A DNA stretch of 64,000 bases from Methanohalophilus sp. RSK (GCF_003722075.1 NZ_RDSK01000009.1:1-64000); one strand, 5' to 3'. Positions 1 through 8,715 are shown, counted from the first letter of the stretch. Notes: a model not told the origin generated them from the letters alone. Numbers and translations: made by a program.

Positions 1-59
1 TATCTTAATATGTACTGTTTGCTTAAATGGTTTGTGATAAAATTAAAAATACTACGAGG

Positions 60-108
60 AGGGGTACGATTCATCCTATGACTAAAGTCATAGGCTTTCT
101 CTACCCCT
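60..108. repeat. Nested stem-loop, two-tier inverted repeat
   Basis: An outer perfect 7-bp stem (AGGGGTA at 60-66 with TACCCCT at 102-108) encloses an inner perfect 9-bp stem (CCTATGACT at 75-83 with AGTCATAGG at 86-94), with internal loops of 8 and 7 bases. It is not a terminator because no T-run follows on either strand. Nested hairpins like this occur at the ends of IS200/IS605-type elements, and a related but different one lies near the tnpB gene at 45.3 kb. No transposase gene is present beside it here. Its function is unknown. Confidence 0.5.
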
Positions 109-164
109 ACACCCCATTAGTCGTAAAAGGAAAACTGAAAGGTCTTTCTTTTTGCATATTGCTA

Positions 165-202
165 TGAAAAATAGAGGGATATCCTGTGATTAAGGATATC
201 CT
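165..202 (-). terminator. Hairpin terminator of cobN
   Basis: GGATATCCT at 177-185 and AGGATATCC at 193-201 form a perfect 9-bp stem. Read on the minus strand, the stem is followed by a short T-run (about 167-172). It lies just past the stop codon of the minus-strand cobN gene, so it probably ends that transcript. Confidence 0.55.
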
Positions 203-228
203 TATCTGCTCTTTTTGTCGTCTTTTCC

Positions 229-3200
229 TTACAGCTGTCTTCTCCTGAAACCAACATACATGGCACCCACACCTGCAAGCACCAGTACGGTTCCAACAAT
301 GTCAGCACCGGAGAAGGATGAGCCCCCGGATTCCTTATTTCTGGGGTTTTCCTTGGTCATCTCATAGCCTTCCACGTAATCGCTGCTGGATTCTGCTGAC
401 TCGGATGTTGGTTGTTGTGCAGATTCACCATAACCTCCATCTGAAGTAGTGGTGGTCTGATTGGATGCAGTACCTGTGGTTGTAGTGTTCACGATCTGTG
501 CACTGCCGACACCACCGCTGCTGGAAGAACTTTCGGAATCAGACGGGTTTTCGGATGATCCGATTGCAGCTTCTAATTGCTCCTTGTATTTGTCCATCGT
601 TTCCTGATCAACAACATCAGCACCTGGAACAGACATAATTCCATCTACATAATCGTCCAGCAAAGGGTTTCCACAGGTATGATGACAGCATGCAGGACCA
701 TTTTCAGCAACTGATTCTACATACTCTCTAACAAGAGTTTCCTTTACTTCATTGGATGGTTCCCAATAACCCTTTCTTACGGCTTCAAGCATTCTTGCGG
801 AAATCGATTGATAAGCTTCTGCATTGTTAGCATCGAACCACTCATTCATATCTTCATTAACATACAATTCATAGGTCTCCTGCCAGACACTATCATCCAC
901 AAGTTCGGGATTGGAAACTTCCCATCCCCAGAGATTATCCACAAACTCGGCCATCATGCGTCCTCCAGCATAGCCGGATTCCTGCATGCCGTCCATCCAT
1001 TTCGGATTCCAGTAGCGTGAACGTAGATTTTTCATCAGATATTCCTGCATACCCGCCATTGTGGCTGCATCCGGATCGCGGGTGTCTGATACATACATCT
1101 CGGGAGTGGTCCCTGAAACATACCTTGTTGCAAGATTCAATGCACCGAAATACTGGAAGAAATCATCATTGTCCAACGTATCATAAAGGTTGGAAGAATC
1201 CGAGTGAATGGAAGCATCCACATTGCGCAGGTTTGATGTGAGCAACTCAGAACATTTGAAACCCCAGAGATCCTTTCCGTACACGTAGCCCATCTTCTCA
1301 AGGTATATTTCAGCGATCTCGCCTTCACTATCCCAAGAGCCACTTGCAGCAATCGCGTTACCTGTTCCGATCTCATAGGTGCCATCCATTACGGCAAAGC
1401 AGCGCATGTTAGCAAGTTGACGTGCAAGCTCATCTGCTTCTTCCTCAGTCATTTCCTTTGAAAACTGTGCATATAGTTCATCATAGATGGCCGATGTACT
1501 CTCGTTCACATAGTTGGAATAGTTCCCTACAGGTGCTTTATCTGCCATTGCAACAGCATGGTCAAGCATCTTGATCTTCCCGGGGAAAGCGTCACGCATA
1601 CCCGCAGTAGCATAGACAATATCAATTCTGGGTCTGCCCGGATAATCACCATAAGAAGGCTGTAATTCTTCTTCAGGTAGTACTTCGAACTTGCTCAGGT
1701 CAATCCTGCCGTTGGCATCCCATCCCGGCTTTATACCAAGTAGGTAGAGTGCTTCTGCTTCCAGAGTACCATGGTCCCTTATGAATTCCACACCAAAACG
1801 TGAAAAAGATACTTTCCGTGGATACTCACCATGCTTGTCATAATAATCCGTGAGCATCTGTTCTGCAAGGTATTTACCCAATCTCCATGTTGCTTCGGAA
1901 GGATATAACTGCGGATCCACTCCATAAAAATTTCTGCCTGTAGGTACTGCTGAAGGATTCATTACCGGATCTGTACCAGGCCCTGGTTCAATATAACCAG
2001 CCGAGAGTGCAGACATCATCTTGTCCATCTCGGCTGCCGATCCAATTAGCCTGTCCCTGTAGACAATGCCCCTTTCCAGATCACTGGAAACTGAAGCGTT
2101 AGTCGCATTGTACACAAGCATTTGGGAATCGTTCACACTGGTATCATTAGTCACCACTTCCCAGACAAGCAGATTAACTCTGGTGTCATTCGAAGGAATT
2201 CCAAGAGGATATTCACTTTCTGGATAGAAGGCTGCACTTACGTTCTCTTCAAATTTGTTACCCATCATGGCCCGAACCATACAGGAAAGCTCATCCTTTT
2301 CAGGATATGTCATATTGGTAGAAGGAACTTCTCCCAGAACATGCATACCATAAGGAATGTTTTCTCCCTCGATTTCTTCCACATATTCATGGAGTACGTT
2401 CTTGATGAAATCTCCAAATTCACTTGTATTATAATCGTAGAGTTCAGTGACATTCAGTCCCAAATCCACACTCAGGTTCAGGTCAACAATTTCATCAATT
2501 ATCTCAACCTGATAGGCCTGTTTTGTCTGTTCACTCATTTCCGGCCCATAGTATGTTTGCATGAGTTGGGAAAGGTTGGCAATCTCACCATAACTGCCAG
2601 ACCTTTCAAGAGTAGGCGTCAAATGATCGATGATCAGGGCATTGCCCCTGTACTCTGCTGTCAGACCTTCTCCGACATTAGCAACAATGTAGGGGTAAAT
2701 GTTAGGTAGATCCTGTAATAATACAGGAGCCCATTCTTCGGTCCTGTTGAGACCGTATGTCTGTCCTGGCAGCCATTCATGAGTACCGTGTGTTCCGAAA
2801 TGGATTATTGCATCAGGATTCCACTCCTTATTGAGCCAGAGATAAAAACCAATGTACTGATGGGGCGGTGGTACAAGTGCACTGTGATAGAGAGTGTCAT
2901 CATTTTGCATCATTCCTCGGGCAGGTTGTGGCATGAGCCAGACATCACCACATTGTACCGCCGGTATCACCAGATATTTACCGGTCTCATTCTCCCAGAT
3001 CATGAGGGATTTATTCTCAGGTAAATCTTCTTCCCATGGGGCACCCCACTCCTCTATCACCTGATTCTGAAGATTTTCGGGAACTTCCTGTTCAAACCAT
3101 TCATGGTAGGTTTCCATAGGAATTAATTGCAGTCCCCATTCTGTCCTGTTTTCAACCATCTCATTCATTACTCCAGGTGCCCAGGAACCTGCATTTATTC

Positions 3201-5496
3201 CTTGGGATTGTAATTGCTCAAGAAGGACTGAGTTATTTTCAGGGATATTGGAAATCGTATAATTTTTGGAATCCATTCTTTCAAGCAAAAGTCTCATGCT
3301 TGTTATGGTATCAAGGTAACTGGCCCCGATATTATCCTTACCAGAAGGATAATTATAGTAAATCACAGCAACTTTCTTGTCTTTATTTTCCTTGAGTTTG
3401 AGATTAGCCCATTTAATGGAACGATTGCTAATCCAGTCAATCTGGGAATCAAGCGGTATGTACTGGGTGCTTTCAGTATCCGGATCATATACAGCATTAC
3501 CTATCAATATGTATTCAAAGATACCGTCCACGCTGGGTGCGATTGTTTTGTACACCATCTGGGAATTAGGAATACCCCTGTTAGCATCCGCAGGATCAGG
3601 ATCTGAAGGGACATCGGCAACTATACCCCGCAGCACCGGTACATTAAGGGCTTTAAGTTCCTCAATTCCTTTCTCATTGTTCCAATAATTTAACCTGAAA
3701 CTCTTTAGAGATATTACAGATTGAACCAGAGGAGTGCCGTTCTCATTACAGTAATATTCGGTAATATTATTGAAAGTATCAAAGCCCACCAGCACATTGC
3801 AGTCCTTGTTTTCAATGTCCTCTATCAGGGCATTTACAACATCCAGTTGTTCCTTTGTGATGTCCGATCTATGGAACCACATTCCTATAGTGGGCTTTTC
3901 AGGATCATAACTATGATTGCCTGCAGAAACATTGGAATACCATTGAATATATTCCTCGGTTGTCTCAAAGAAACGTTTCTCTGAAGCAGGATGATAGAGA
4001 CCCGCCTCAGGAATTACATCACCTTCACCTGAAATTTGCCAGCCCTCGGTCAAGAAATTCATCTTACCATATTCTCTTGAAGAATATATCAACAAGTTTT
4101 CAGCATTAATCCTGCCAGAGGAACTTTCACCCATATTAGCATAATACAGAGCAATCGTATCATTTTCCGACCCATTGGATACATAATCAAAGAAAGCAGG
4201 GGCATTTGCAGAGTTAATATCAAGCAGAGAAGAGCCGTTGTCATGCGCCTTCAGAAAAGTGCTGTTAAATTCACTGTCATAACCTATCATGTCACAGAAG
4301 ATGGCATCCTGTGTGGATAGGAAACCCGAATCAGAAACATTGCCGAGTTCATCACTCATACCACTCCAATCAGATTTATAGGAAGGTATATATGTGAAGT
4401 TTATAAATTTCGCATAGGGATTAGTAAGGCTTGCCTGCTCGATGGGTTCATTATGAGTGTAATAGACATAGGTGAAGTTCAACTGTGGCCACTCATCTGT
4501 AATTTCCGCATGATTACCATAGTTCCTTGAGAGATGAAGCAAAAAGTTCTCAGCGCTCTTCAATCCGTTTCCTGAAGATTCCATATTGTTGTAGTAGTTG
4601 CATATATGGTCATTGACAGAACCATTTGAGACATAATCAAAAAAGTCAGGTGTCCCATAGGAATTAACATCTAGCAGAGATGTGCCATTTTCATGTGGAC
4701 CGTAGAAAGTACTGTTATAAAAATCGTCATACATTATCATGTCACAGAAGATGACATCCTGTGTAGAGAGGAATCCGGAATCAGAAGCATTCATGAGCTC
4801 ATCACTGGGACTCCAATCAGATGTGTTAAAGCTTGGTATATATGTATAATCTATGAACTCAGCATAAGGATTGGTTCTGCTTGCTTTGGAAAGAGGGTTG
4901 CTGGAATCATAGGCTATATAAGTAATATTGATCACAGGCCAGCTATCAGTGATCTCAGGATGGTTCCCATAATCCCTTGAAAGATGTATCAACAGGTTTT
5001 CGGCACTTTTCCTGCCTGAATATGAGGAACTGTCCATATTATTAAAATACGTACAGATTTTATCTTCCGCCCATATTTCTTTAGTCCCGTCAGGTTTGTA
5101 ATCAAAGTAAGAAGGAATACTGGATGACCTAATAGCTAACAAAGACGTCCCATTCAGATGAGCTGCATATAATGTATCATTTAAAGGTTCCCAGCTAGGT
5201 TCCCACAACATATCGCAGAAAATTACATCCTGAGTCAGCAGGAACTCATTTAAACCGTTGGTTGAAGCATTTTGAATCTCATCACTTACCGACCATCCGT
5301 CATATGCAGGCACGAAAGTATAATTTATCTGGTCAGAATAAGGATTGCCCGAAGAAGCATTGTTCAAAATCCCTTTTTGGTCTTCTAGACCTATATAAGT
5401 AACGTTAACCTGTTCTGCCGCCGATACCGCCGGCATTGCCACTGCCAACATAATCAATACACTTAAAACTAATAAACACACTTTTCCAAATCGCAT
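229..5496 (-). CDS. cobN: Surface-anchored CobN-like chelatase subunit with three N-terminal repeats
   Basis: The protein has about 1755 residues. I chose the ATG at 5496 because the signal peptide (basic start, hydrophobic core, AVSA-AEQ cleavage-like site) begins there and a GAGGCGAT ribosome binding site precedes it; a longer reading from 5568 adds implausible sequence. Three diverged repeats of about 155 residues follow (around 30-495), each with a TQDVIFCDM or TQDAIFCDM motif. The CobN/magnesium-chelatase large-subunit region comes next, with HFGTHGTHEWLPGQ near residue 900 and CCHHTCGNP near 1600. The C-terminus is a Ser/Thr-rich linker, one membrane helix and an Arg cluster. CobN normally inserts cobalt into a corrin ring in the cytoplasm with CobS and CobT. 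This version has an exported topology and no CobS or CobT nearby, so I infer binding or handling of tetrapyrroles or metals at the cell surface. It has its own promoter and a structured leader. Confidence 0.85.
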   Translation of the reverse strand: MRFGKVCLLVLSVLIMLAVAMPAVSAAEQVNVTYIGLEDQKGILNNASSGNPYSDQINYTFVPAYDGWSVSDEIQNASTNGLNEFLLTQDVIFCDMLWEPSWEPLNDTLYAAHLNGTSLLAIRSSSIPSYFDYKPDGTKEIWAEDKICTYFNNMDSSSYSGRKSAENLLIHLSRDYGNHPEITDSWPVINITYIAYDSSNPLSKASRTNPYAEFIDYTYIPSFNTSDWSPSDELMNASDSGFLSTQDVIFCDMIMYDDFYNSTFYGPHENGTSLLDVNSYGTPDFFDYVSNGSVNDHICNYYNNMESSGNGLKSAENFLLHLSRNYGNHAEITDEWPQLNFTYVYYTHNEPIEQASLTNPYAKFINFTYIPSYKSDWSGMSDELGNVSDSGFLSTQDAIFCDMIGYDSEFNSTFLKAHDNGSSLLDINSANAPAFFDYVSNGSENDTIALYYANMGESSSGRINAENLLIYSSREYGKMNFLTEGWQISGEGDVIPEAGLYHPASEKRFFETTEEYIQWYSNVSAGNHSYDPEKPTIGMWFHRSDITKEQLDVVNALIEDIENKDCNVLVGFDTFNNITEYYCNENGTPLVQSVISLKSFRLNYWNNEKGIEELKALNVPVLRGIVADVPSDPDPADANRGIPNSQMVYKTIAPSVDGIFEYILIGNAVYDPDTESTQYIPLDSQIDWISNRSIKWANLKLKENKDKKVAVIYYNYPSGKDNIGASYLDTITSMRLLLERMDSKNYTISNIPENNSVLLEQLQSQGINAGSWAPGVMNEMVENRTEWGLQLIPMETYHEWFEQEVPENLQNQVIEEWGAPWEEDLPENKSLMIWENETGKYLVIPAVQCGDVWLMPQPARGMMQNDDTLYHSALVPPPHQYIGFYLWLNKEWNPDAIIHFGTHGTHEWLPGQTYGLNRTEEWAPVLLQDLPNIYPYIVANVGEGLTAEYRGNALIIDHLTPTLERSGSYGEIANLSQLMQTYYGPEMSEQTKQAYQVEIIDEIVDLNLSVDLGLNVTELYDYNTSEFGDFIKNVLHEYVEEIEGENIPYGMHVLGEVPSTNMTYPEKDELSCMVRAMMGNKFEENVSAAFYPESEYPLGIPSNDTRVNLLVWEVVTNDTSVNDSQMLVYNATNASVSSDLERGIVYRDRLIGSAAEMDKMMSALSAGYIEPGPGTDPVMNPSAVPTGRNFYGVDPQLYPSEATWRLGKYLAEQMLTDYYDKHGEYPRKVSFSRFGVEFIRDHGTLEAEALYLLGIKPGWDANGRIDLSKFEVLPEEELQPSYGDYPGRPRIDIVYATAGMRDAFPGKIKMLDHAVAMADKAPVGNYSNYVNESTSAIYDELYAQFSKEMTEEEADELARQLANMRCFAVMDGTYEIGTGNAIAASGSWDSEGEIAEIYLEKMGYVYGKDLWGFKCSELLTSNLRNVDASIHSDSSNLYDTLDNDDFFQYFGALNLATRYVSGTTPEMYVSDTRDPDAATMAGMQEYLMKNLRSRYWNPKWMDGMQESGYAGGRMMAEFVDNLWGWEVSNPELVDDSVWQETYELYVNEDMNEWFDANNAEAYQSISARMLEAVRKGYWEPSNEVKETLVREYVESVAENGPACCHHTCGNPLLDDYVDGIMSVPGADVVDQETMDKYKEQLEAAIGSSENPSDSESSSSSGGVGSAQIVNTTTTGTASNQTTTTSDGGYGESAQQPTSESAESSSDYVEGYEMTKENPRNKESGGSSFSGADIVGTVLVLAGVGAMYVGFRRRQL

Positions 5497-5520
5497 ATTA
5501 TCGCCTCGATAGTATGCAGC

Positions 5521-5562
5521 ACATCCCGACCCAAAAGCCCGCCAGCCGACAGGTCGGGATGT
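5521..5562 (-). promoter_or_regulatory. Structured 5' leader hairpin of cobN, with promoter upstream
   Basis: ACATCCCGACC (5521-5531) and GGTCGGGATGT (5552-5562) are perfect 11-bp arms around a 20-base GC-rich loop. The element sits about 25 bases upstream of the cobN ATG. A TATA-like TTATATAAAA on the minus strand (5627-5636) puts the expected transcription start near 5605, so the hairpin would lie in a leader of about 100 bases. CCGAC and GTCGG, separated by two bases within the element, could form an alternative hairpin that excludes the long stem. This suggests leader-based control; no known riboswitch class was recognised. Confidence 0.5.
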
Positions 5563-5636
5563 CACCACAATATTTTCAACTTAAATTTATCTACAATTTC
5601 TCCTTACATATAATCAATAAACTTGTTTTTATATAA

Positions 5637-5651
5637 CAAAAAAATAAAACG
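5637..5651 (-). terminator. Oligo-T tract ending the DUF2162-exbB-DUF2149 transcript
   Basis: Read on the minus strand, a TTTTATTTTTTT tract follows directly after the DUF2149 stop codon. Archaeal transcripts commonly end at such T-runs. It lies just before the separate TATA box of cobN, so the three small genes and cobN probably form two transcription units. Confidence 0.35.
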
Positions 5652-5653
5652 GG

Positions 5654-6013
5654 TTATCCTCCCGATTCGTTTTTACCCTCGGGCACATAAACCACCCGGC
5701 CATCTGCCAGCTGGTAGGCCGTACCCAGTGCTTCACCTGACCCGCCTCCAATTTGTTCGGTCATGTTGAGCACTTCGATGTCCTGACCTTCCTTTACGAT
5801 GATCTTCATGTTTTCCTCTCCCGGATTCTTTACAATGGTCACATCATCCGTGGGAGACAGCAGCTCAGGAAGTTGGAAGGACATCACCAGGGCCACAAGC
5901 AGGGCTACGGAGAAGACCATGGCTATGTCGAAAAGGTTGGCCACGCCTGTTAAGGGGTTCTGTTCATCTCCTTCATAAAGCAGGCCACTTCGCCTGTATT
6001 TTCGTTTTTTCAT
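5654..6013 (-). CDS. DUF2149 protein, ExbD-like partner of the proton channel
   Basis: The protein has 119 residues. The ATG at 6013 forms an ATGA overlap with the exbB stop codon and has a GGAGGGAGAGGA ribosome binding site. A basic N-terminus leads to one membrane helix (around residues 27-45, DIAMVFSVALLVALVMSF), followed by a small soluble domain ending in a VYVPEG strand. This single-helix layout, and its place after an ExbB gene, match ExbD/TolR/MotB-type partners. DUF2149 is known mainly from methanogens beside CobN-like genes (family knowledge from memory). I infer that it forms the stator complex with the ExbB-type protein and transmits proton-motive force to the surface CobN. Confidence 0.75.
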   Translation of the reverse strand: MKKRKYRRSGLLYEGDEQNPLTGVANLFDIAMVFSVALLVALVMSFQLPELLSPTDDVTIVKNPGEENMKIIVKEGQDIEVLNMTEQIGGGSGEALGTAYQLADGRVVYVPEGKNESGG

Positions 6014-6633
6014 TCCTCTCCCTCCATGCATTCAAGCAGATAATTGATATCAGCCATATCCTGCCAGTACCATCTTTTACGTACCACGGTCAGGACATAT
6101 CCTACGATACCGGCAAACAGACCGAGTACCGTTGTCGCAAAAGCAACCATCAGGTTATGAGCCAGCTGGAGGATGTTACCTTCTGCAAGACCTATAAGCG
6201 CCGGACCGAGGGGAATAAGCGTTCCCATCAGGCCTAGCATCGGGGCAACCGTGGAAAGGATCTTGGTATACTCGAGGTTCTTGGTCATTCGCACCTCATA
6301 CTCCTCGGAAAGCCAATCAATAGATGTGGCAGCACTGCTGCCAAGATGGGCAGCAGCATCCCGGGCAAATGCCATTACAAGGGAATTTTGCTTCAGTTCA
6401 CCCAGGTGTGTAGCGGCAGAATCAAAATCAGAAGATTTCACGGAATCCTGCACCTTTTTACCAATAGCTTCAAGCTGGGTGACATTGCGGTGCCTCTTGG
6501 AATATTCGGAAATGAACTCACCGATCAGAGCCAGAGATGATACAACTGCTAACAAAAGCAGTATAATAACAGGATACAATAGTGAAGAAGAAACTGTATA
6601 CATTATCTGGAATAACGAAGAATCTATTGCCAT
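6010..6633 (-). CDS. exbB: MotA/TolQ/ExbB proton channel family protein
   Basis: The protein has 207 residues. Three membrane segments are visible (about 12-36, 125-150 and 160-185), with a cytoplasmic loop between the first and second, as in ExbB and TolQ. The family signature region includes ILSTVAPMLGLMGTLIPLG. The start has GGAGTG 12 bases upstream. ExbB-type channels pair with ExbD to couple ion flow to work across an envelope. The neighbours are DUF2149 (overlapping stop and start) downstream and DUF2162 21 bases upstream. Archaea of this group lack an outer membrane, so a TonB-like role must differ from the bacterial one. Confidence 0.88.
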   Translation of the reverse strand: MAIDSSLFQIMYTVSSSLLYPVIILLLLAVVSSLALIGEFISEYSKRHRNVTQLEAIGKKVQDSVKSSDFDSAATHLGELKQNSLVMAFARDAAAHLGSSAATSIDWLSEEYEVRMTKNLEYTKILSTVAPMLGLMGTLIPLGPALIGLAEGNILQLAHNLMVAFATTVLGLFAGIVGYVLTVVRKRWYWQDMADINYLLECMEGEE

Positions 6634-6654
6634 TTTTTATTATCACTCCTTAAA

Positions 6655-7332
6655 TTAATGCTGGATTTTGATACGATTAAGTGCAAAGCCAGCCGAGATA
6701 AGAATTGCAAAGCCGATGAATGGAATAATATCGAATTCTGGGCCGCTGAAAGTCGGAAGACCCATTTGTTTTGCATGCATGTAGGCAGGGGCAATTACTG
6801 CACCCATTAAATAGAACAGGCCCACGAAAGTCATGGCATTGCCCAGGGTTGTTGGATCCTTTTTAAGCCTCCTGACAACCAGGGAAGAAGAAACGATGGA
6901 AGCAAAAAAGATGACACCGACCCCAAGTCCCAGAAGCGCACTGCTGATCTCAACGGTATTAGAAAGCAGCATAATCGACATGAAAAGGGCTGCAAGGCAT
7001 ACCGGACAGGGCAGGGAGATAACAAGGAAAGTCTTATGGGATACATCCACCCCGCAATTCCATTTTTTGGATGTGTATATTCCCACGCCCAAAAGCAAGA
7101 GAGCCATTACCACATGCAGACCCATACCAAGTTGGTAAGCATTCAGCAGGTAGGATATATCGACATAATTAAGAATTACACCTATTATTACTGATAATAC
7201 AAAATACATCCCTGCAATGGCTAATGACTGTCTGCGATCGATAGTCGAACATCCGCATCCCACTCCGGCCTTAACTGCAAACACAGCTATCGCCAGTAAA
7301 ATTCCTATGACCGTTAAATATACTGCACTCAT
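6655..7332 (-). CDS. DUF2162 family membrane protein, putative transporter
   Basis: The protein has 225 residues and about six or seven membrane helices. Notable cysteines lie in a GVGCGCS stretch near residue 25 and in LPCPVC near residue 110. The latter resembles the helix-embedded Cys pairs of CcdA/DsbD-like and metal-transport membrane proteins, although I would not assign a substrate. It is the first gene of the unit with exbB and DUF2149. GGTGG lies 14-18 bases before the ATG. The promoter carries a 19-bp dyad (7364-7382), so the unit is probably controlled by a dimeric repressor. Confidence 0.7.
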   Translation of the reverse strand: MSAVYLTVIGILLAIAVFAVKAGVGCGCSTIDRRQSLAIAGMYFVLSVIIGVILNYVDISYLLNAYQLGMGLHVVMALLLLGVGIYTSKKWNCGVDVSHKTFLVISLPCPVCLAALFMSIMLLSNTVEISSALLGLGVGVIFFASIVSSSLVVRRLKKDPTTLGNAMTFVGLFYLMGAVIAPAYMHAKQMGLPTFSGPEFDIIPFIGFAILISAGFALNRIKIQH

Positions 7333-7363
7333 TGATATACAACCACCATTATGTCGGACAAAT

Positions 7364-7391
7364 GAAACTTACTCTAAGTTTCTATTATACC
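7364..7391 (-). promoter_or_regulatory. Promoter with 19-bp perfect dyad operator of the CobN-associated operon
   Basis: GAAACTTA and TAAGTTTC form a perfect dyad with a 3-base centre at 7364-7382. It is directly downstream of a TATA-like GGTATAATAG (minus strand, 7382-7391), so it covers the region between the TATA box and the expected transcription start. A protein bound here would block polymerase recruitment or escape. The 19-bp length and narrow centre resemble DtxR/MntR-type operators (family knowledge), but no regulator gene is adjacent. Confidence 0.5.
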
Positions 7392-7527
7392 TTGTACTGC
7401 CCAATAATTAATTCACTTGACCGATTAACAAATCAATTACACTTGCTATCTCGAGTATATCCATAGTATATAAAAAAAAGTTTTAGGATAACATGTGTAA
7501 CCCATTTGGGTAACATAAATTGGCCAT

Positions 7528-7572
7528 TTATAAGGAAAAAGAAACTATCCTTATAACACTTATTATAAAAAG
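7528..7572 (+). promoter_or_regulatory. Inverted repeat and TATA box upstream of nmd3
   Basis: TTATAAGGA (7528-7536) and TCCTTATAA (7548-7556) are perfect 9-bp arms with an 11-base spacer, followed by a TTATAAAAAG box (about 7562-7571). They lie in the 315-base gap between the divergent DUF2162 and nmd3 genes. Another short dyad, ACCCATTTGGGT, is at about 7500-7511. Nothing coding was seen in the gap. Confidence 0.35.
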
Positions 7573-7647
7573 AAAGTAATAGAAAACTACATTAAAGCAG
7601 AAACCCCGACAATATGTCCAAAAGACTAATATACAACACAACATCAA

Positions 7648-8715
7648 ATGCAGCGTCTAATGAAAGAACTCATATGCCCTAAATGTGGCAATACTACTCA
7701 CAATCTTTATGAAAATGTCTGCAAGACCTGTTTTTTCAAGCAGTTCAAACTTGCCGAATTAGATCCTGTGCTAAGCATCCAGATCTGTGCCAGATGTGGC
7801 TCCAAGTACGAAAGAGGACATTGGACAGATACAAAACACGATACAGATACAGTACTCGAAAAAGTTGAAAGCCAATTGTTGCTTCATGAAAATGCAGACA
7901 TAATTGAACTTGGATTTGAACCTCAAAAACTGACTCCCTACCAGTATATTGTTAATGTTTACATTCAGGCAGAAATCTACGGCATGCCTCTGGAAGAAAA
8001 ACTCACAACTGAGGTCCGTGTCCAGCGCGGTGTCTGTGATGCATGCAGCAGGATAGCTGCCGGTTACTATGAAGGAATTATCCAGCTTAGGGCAAGTAAC
8101 AGGAATCCTACAGATGAGGAAAAGAAAAAATGTGACCACCTGGTCCGTGACACCCTGATCCGGATGGAAAAAAAGGGGGACAGACTGGCTTTTATTTCAA
8201 ACATGTCTTCATCAAAGGAAGGAACAGATTACTATATCGGCTCATCCGGAGCCTGCAGGCAGATCTGTAAAATTATAACATCCAAACTTGGAGGAGAGCA
8301 TCAGGAATCCCCGTCCCTGTTCAGCCAGCGAGATGGTAAGGAGCTCTATCGAGTATCATATGCGGTACGTCTGCCAAAATATGTTCCCGGAGATATTCTC
8401 TATTTTAATAATCAGGTATTGCAAATAAAAAAATGTGATAAAAAGGCCAAATGTATAGACCTGCAAACCGGCAAGAAAGTTATTGCATCCATAGAAGATA
8501 TCGAAAAGGCCGAATTCCTGGGAGTATACAATGATGCAATACGGGCTGTGCTGGTGGCAATTGAAGACAATGCCATAATGGTCCTTGATCCCACAAACTA
8601 CCAGACAGTGACCCTCAAAAAACCCTTTTTCCTGACTGCCAGAGAGGGAGAGGAAATTCCGGTACTTAAAACCGAATATGGAATAATACCCATCCCCGAA
8701 GAGATAAAAGCATGA
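7648..8715 (+). CDS. nmd3: NMD3 family 50S subunit maturation protein
   Basis: The protein has 355 residues. The N-terminus carries two zinc-binding Cys pairs (CPKCG near residue 10, CKTC near 25), then CARCG near 45 and CDAC near 130, as in archaeal NMD3 homologues. The C-terminal half is beta-rich, like the eL22/OB-type domains of the family. Eukaryotic NMD3 escorts the large ribosomal subunit; the archaeal protein is presumed to act in 50S assembly. The start could be 7648 or the ATG at 7660; no ribosome binding site is seen, so the mRNA leader may be weak or short. It overlaps the next gene by ATGA. Confidence 0.88.
   Translation: MQRLMKELICPKCGNTTHNLYENVCKTCFFKQFKLAELDPVLSIQICARCGSKYERGHWTDTKHDTDTVLEKVESQLLLHENADIIELGFEPQKLTPYQYIVNVYIQAEIYGMPLEEKLTTEVRVQRGVCDACSRIAAGYYEGIIQLRASNRNPTDEEKKKCDHLVRDTLIRMEKKGDRLAFISNMSSSKEGTDYYIGSSGACRQICKIITSKLGGEHQESPSLFSQRDGKELYRVSYAVRLPKYVPGDILYFNNQVLQIKKCDKKAKCIDLQTGKKVIASIEDIEKAEFLGVYNDAIRAVLVAIEDNAIMVLDPTNYQTVTLKKPFFLTAREGEEIPVLKTEYGIIPIPEEIKA

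Noticed and set aside
808-4980. Several plus-strand open frames opposite the cobN gene, the longest 195 codons at 2122-2709.
   Set aside because: They lie antisense to a clearly coding gene with strong domain signatures, have no ribosome binding sites, and show no protein family patterns.
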